Part shown: positions 61,937 to 64,000 of the stretch, in pieces
How positions within the stretch are numbered: position 1 is the first letter of the stretch
Layout: the number at the start of each line of letters is the position of its first letter
Assembly (NCBI GenBank): GCA_041493035.1
Contig: JBGPYB010000002.1
Location: forward strand, 1 to 64,000
Origin: JBGPYB01 sp041493035
GTDB taxonomy: Bacteria; Acidobacteriota; Vicinamibacteria; Fen-336
Direction: 5' to 3'
Length of the DNA: 64,000 nt
Translations under genes and position numbers: made by a program
The notes under the pieces: generated by a model
Database searches by the model: none
What the model saw: only the letters and a program-made list of their open reading frames with translations
Told to the model about the DNA's origin: nothing

Positions 61937-63069
61937 TGGAGTCCCCCCATCCCGAGGTCCATGAGGTCGGCGGGGAGGCCGACCTCGGCGCCGCGGCCCA
62001 TGCGACGCCCGTTGCCTGTTGGCGCCCCGGACCGCAATGCCTCGAGACCCGAGACGACAGCGATGGCGGTCACGCGGGAGACATCGCTTCCCTTGGTACC
62101 CGCGACCAGGATTCGGTCGCCCGCCTTTAGCTCCGCAAGGGTGAGAACGGGCAGACGCTCCAGCAGATCCTCGGAGCCTCCGCCTCCTTCCCGACGCGCA
62201 CCCCAACCTCCGGCTCCAGGGCCTGATCCCGGCGGCCCGCCCGTTCCTTCCCGCGGTCCGGCGAGCCGCGCGGCCATCTCCGGGGGGAGCCGTCGCAGGC
62301 GGGCATCGGGCCCCACCGAGACCGAAAGGCGATCACCGGCGTCGTCGGCCTTGACCGCGAGCTCTCGCTTGGCGACATCGACCGCCACGACGTCGCCAAC
62401 GATCGTGCGGAAGGTGCCGAAGACGATCTGCTCGGCCAGGAAGGTGGTCCCGTCCTGGCTGCGATCGCCCAGTGCCCGAAGCTGGTCACCCACCTGGACC
62501 TCGCCCAAGGCGCTCGGCTTCGCGTCGCTGAACTTCACCGAGTCGGGGGCGTACCGGCGGAAGGCGATCTTCCGGTCGGCCGTCGGCAGCGCGATCGGAC
62601 TGGCGGCCCCGAAGCGCCGGGGCTGGAGTGTGATCTCCCTCTTGGCCGTATCGACCGCGGTGACCGTTCCGAGGACTCCTCGCTTCCGCCAGTCCGCCTG
62701 CTCGGCTTCCCGCTTCTGGGAGATGTCCCCCTTGGTCATCACCACGACCTGCCGCGCCGCGAGAGTGGTCTTGTCGTCGGAGAGGCGACCACGGACTAGG
62801 ACCCTGTCGCCGAGCGCCAGCTCCTCGAGAGAGACGGGGCTCGCGTCGGTCAGGCTCGTGGCTCCGGGCTGCGCCCGCAGCAAGGACGCGCCTTCGCCGA
62901 TCGTGATCACGACGGCGCCGCCGGTATCCGGCTTCAGCGTGAGCTGGCGATGATCGATCGCCGTCACCTCGCCCACGACCGAGTCGGCCTTCCGTGGAGC
63001 GGTCTGGGCGGACGCCCAGACGGAGAGAATCAGAAGGAGAGGAGCCACGAAGACCTTGGATAGACGCAC
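61933..63069 (-). CDS. Secreted DUF5666-repeat protein
   Basis: A 378-residue exported protein with a signal peptide to about ASAQ. Three or four copies of a DUF5666-like OB-fold unit follow, each with a pattern like GEVTAIDHRQLTLKPDTGG or GTVTAVDTAKREITLQP, then DRVLVRGRLSDDKTTLAARQ. A glycine-rich segment (PPGSGPGAGGWGARREGGGG) precedes the last unit. It is the first gene of a two-gene unit with the TonB receptor, and may present or modulate the receptor's ligand. No enzymatic motif is visible. Confidence 0.78.
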   Translation of the reverse strand: MRLSKVFVAPLLLILSVWASAQTAPRKADSVVGEVTAIDHRQLTLKPDTGGAVVITIGEGASLLRAQPGATSLTDASPVSLEELALGDRVLVRGRLSDDKTTLAARQVVVMTKGDISQKREAEQADWRKRGVLGTVTAVDTAKREITLQPRRFGAASPIALPTADRKIAFRRYAPDSVKFSDAKPSALGEVQVGDQLRALGDRSQDGTTFLAEQIVFGTFRTIVGDVVAVDVAKRELAVKADDAGDRLSVSVGPDARLRRLPPEMAARLAGPREGTGGPPGSGPGAGGWGARREGGGGSEDLLERLPVLTLAELKAGDRILVAGTKGSDVSRVTAIAVVSGLEALRSGAPTGNGRRMGRGAEVGLPADLMDLGMGGLQ

Positions 63070-63226
63070 GAAGAAACCGCCTCCAACCCCCCCACGGCAT
63101 TAGAGCACATTTGTGGCTGAAGGGTTGAGGCTCCATCGGTGGACAAGCCCGCTGCGCTGACATAGGCTCGTTTCTGACGAGCTTGCAGCCGAGATCGCGT
63201 CGCTCACCCATCCCCCGCCCTTCCCA

Positions 63227-64000
63227 ATGATGTTGACCCCCTTCGCCCTCGCACTTCTCCTCGCGTCCGACGCGGACGCGACCCAGGCTGAGACGCCGCG
63301 CGTCCAGGAGATCGACATCCGCGGCGCCGCGGCCTTCGGCCGAGAAGAGGTGCTGGGGTTCATTCGCCTTCAGCCCGGCGCGCCGCTACGACGGGAGCCC
63401 CCGGCCATCGCCGCGGGCCTGGAGAGACGCTACCGGATCTCGGGCTACCCTGGGGCGCGCGTCGCCGCCTCGTTCGACGAGAACGCCGGCCGCCTCACGT
63501 TGGAGGTCGAAGAGGGACACCTGGTCGAAGTCTCCGTCGAGGGGTTGGAGGGATCAGCGCGTCAACGGGCCTCGAGGGTGCTCGGATTCGAGGTCGGACG
63601 TGTCCTGCGGGAAGGGGACATCTGGGCGGCCGTGGCTCGTCTCGAGAAAGCCTCGGAGGGGACCGTCAAGCTCTCCGGTGATCCCCCATGGACCGTCGAG
63701 CCCGTGCCGGACGGCGCCCGCTTCGTGATCCACCTCGCGAGCACGCCCGCGCGGTTCGGCTTGGGCCTCTGGTCCCCTCGGGTTCAGGGCCGGCACGATC
63801 GGGTGGACGGCTATTCCGCTGGCCTGAGTTCGGAGCTGGTGCTGACCAACGCCTCGTCCTATGACCACCTTCGCCTGAAGGCGGCGGCCTCTTACGCCTT
63901 CGGCTCGAAGCGGCTGCGCTACACCCTGGGCTTCCACAAGCCCTTCTGGGCCGGGCGCGTTGGCGTCGGCTACGAGTACCACGACCTCACGGACAGCGAA
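63227..64000 (+). CDS. POTRA-domain outer-membrane protein, BamA/TamA-like (3' end outside window)
   Basis: The frame is open from ATG 63227 to the window edge (258 codons). A short signal peptide precedes RVQEIDIRGAAAFGREEVLG, a POTRA-type start, with RRYRISGYPGARVAASFDEN and RLTLEVEEGHLVEVSVEGLE continuing the pattern of two POTRA units. Beta-barrel-like strands begin at ~residue 175 (FGLGLWSPRVQGR, YSAGLSSELVLTNASSYDHL, RVGVGYEYHDL). This is the layout of Omp85-family assembly or secretion proteins. It is divergent from the DUF5666 gene. Confidence 0.78.
   Translation, partial: MMLTPFALALLLASDADATQAETPRVQEIDIRGAAAFGREEVLGFIRLQPGAPLRREPPAIAAGLERRYRISGYPGARVAASFDENAGRLTLEVEEGHLVEVSVEGLEGSARQRASRVLGFEVGRVLREGDIWAAVARLEKASEGTVKLSGDPPWTVEPVPDGARFVIHLASTPARFGLGLWSPRVQGRHDRVDGYSAGLSSELVLTNASSYDHLRLKAAASYAFGSKRLRYTLGFHKPFWAGRVGVGYEYHDLTDSE

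Overview
The window is a GC-rich, densely packed bacterial chromosome segment. Gene ends commonly overlap as ATGA or TAGTG. I read it as an Acidobacteriota genome, an inference from style and not from a marker gene. The reasons are Oar-type TonB-dependent receptors with a carboxypeptidase-regulatory-like front end, a Ser/Thr kinase fused to TolB/PD40 propeller repeats, a DUF5666 protein, many c-type cytochromes, and abundant toxin-antitoxin (TA)-like pairs. I recognised no rRNA, tRNA, CRISPR array, phage or insertion sequence.

Layout. 1-8063: a TonB receptor (5' end missing), a YnjBCD-like ABC importer, a radical SAM protein with no canonical start codon, and an outer-membrane barrel; this looks like one uptake/modification locus. 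8164-10856: a histidine phosphatase and glgX. 10912-12551: an HTH-ImmA/IrrE peptidase with a DUF4411 PIN-like partner. 12548-13309: a membrane protein whose close paralogue lies at 26536-27300. 13718-15301: a CPBP protease. 15669-25877: a two-component system followed by an electron-transfer locus. It holds monohaem cytochromes, a Cyc2-like fused cytochrome-porin, a pentahaem cytochrome, a Qrc/alternative-complex-III-like Mop/FeS/NrfD module and a four-haem repeat cytochrome. I consider this the most interesting system in the window.

25918-28961 (minus strand): an RsbRD_N-like sensor, the membrane-protein paralogue and a membrane-anchored Ser/Thr kinase. 29255-34058: an accessory stretch with a decayed barrel gene, a DUF4160/DUF2442 pair, a collagen-like secreted protein, an OmpA-family protein and an HTH-GHKL-DUF4325 regulator behind an AT-rich palindrome. 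34109-39175: tyrosine/homogentisate degradation (hmgA, unknown gene, fah, hpd) plus an exported glutathione peroxidase. The unknown gene sits where a maleylacetoacetate isomerase would be expected. 39246-47459: mixed housekeeping genes (Sel1 protein, MFS transporter, Dabb, CBS, YjbQ, periplasmic-binding-like protein, MscL, DAHP synthase, HAD phosphatase). 47505-53298: GH106-like and GH3 glycosidases and a YpfJ-type metallopeptidase.

53315-58902: an island in which one intact kinase-PD40 gene is flanked by two relics of related kinases and three TA-like pairs (DUF433/DUF5615, Phd/PIN, HepT/MNT). 58976-64000: a second TonB receptor coupled to a DUF5666 protein, and the start of a POTRA/beta-barrel gene that runs off the window.
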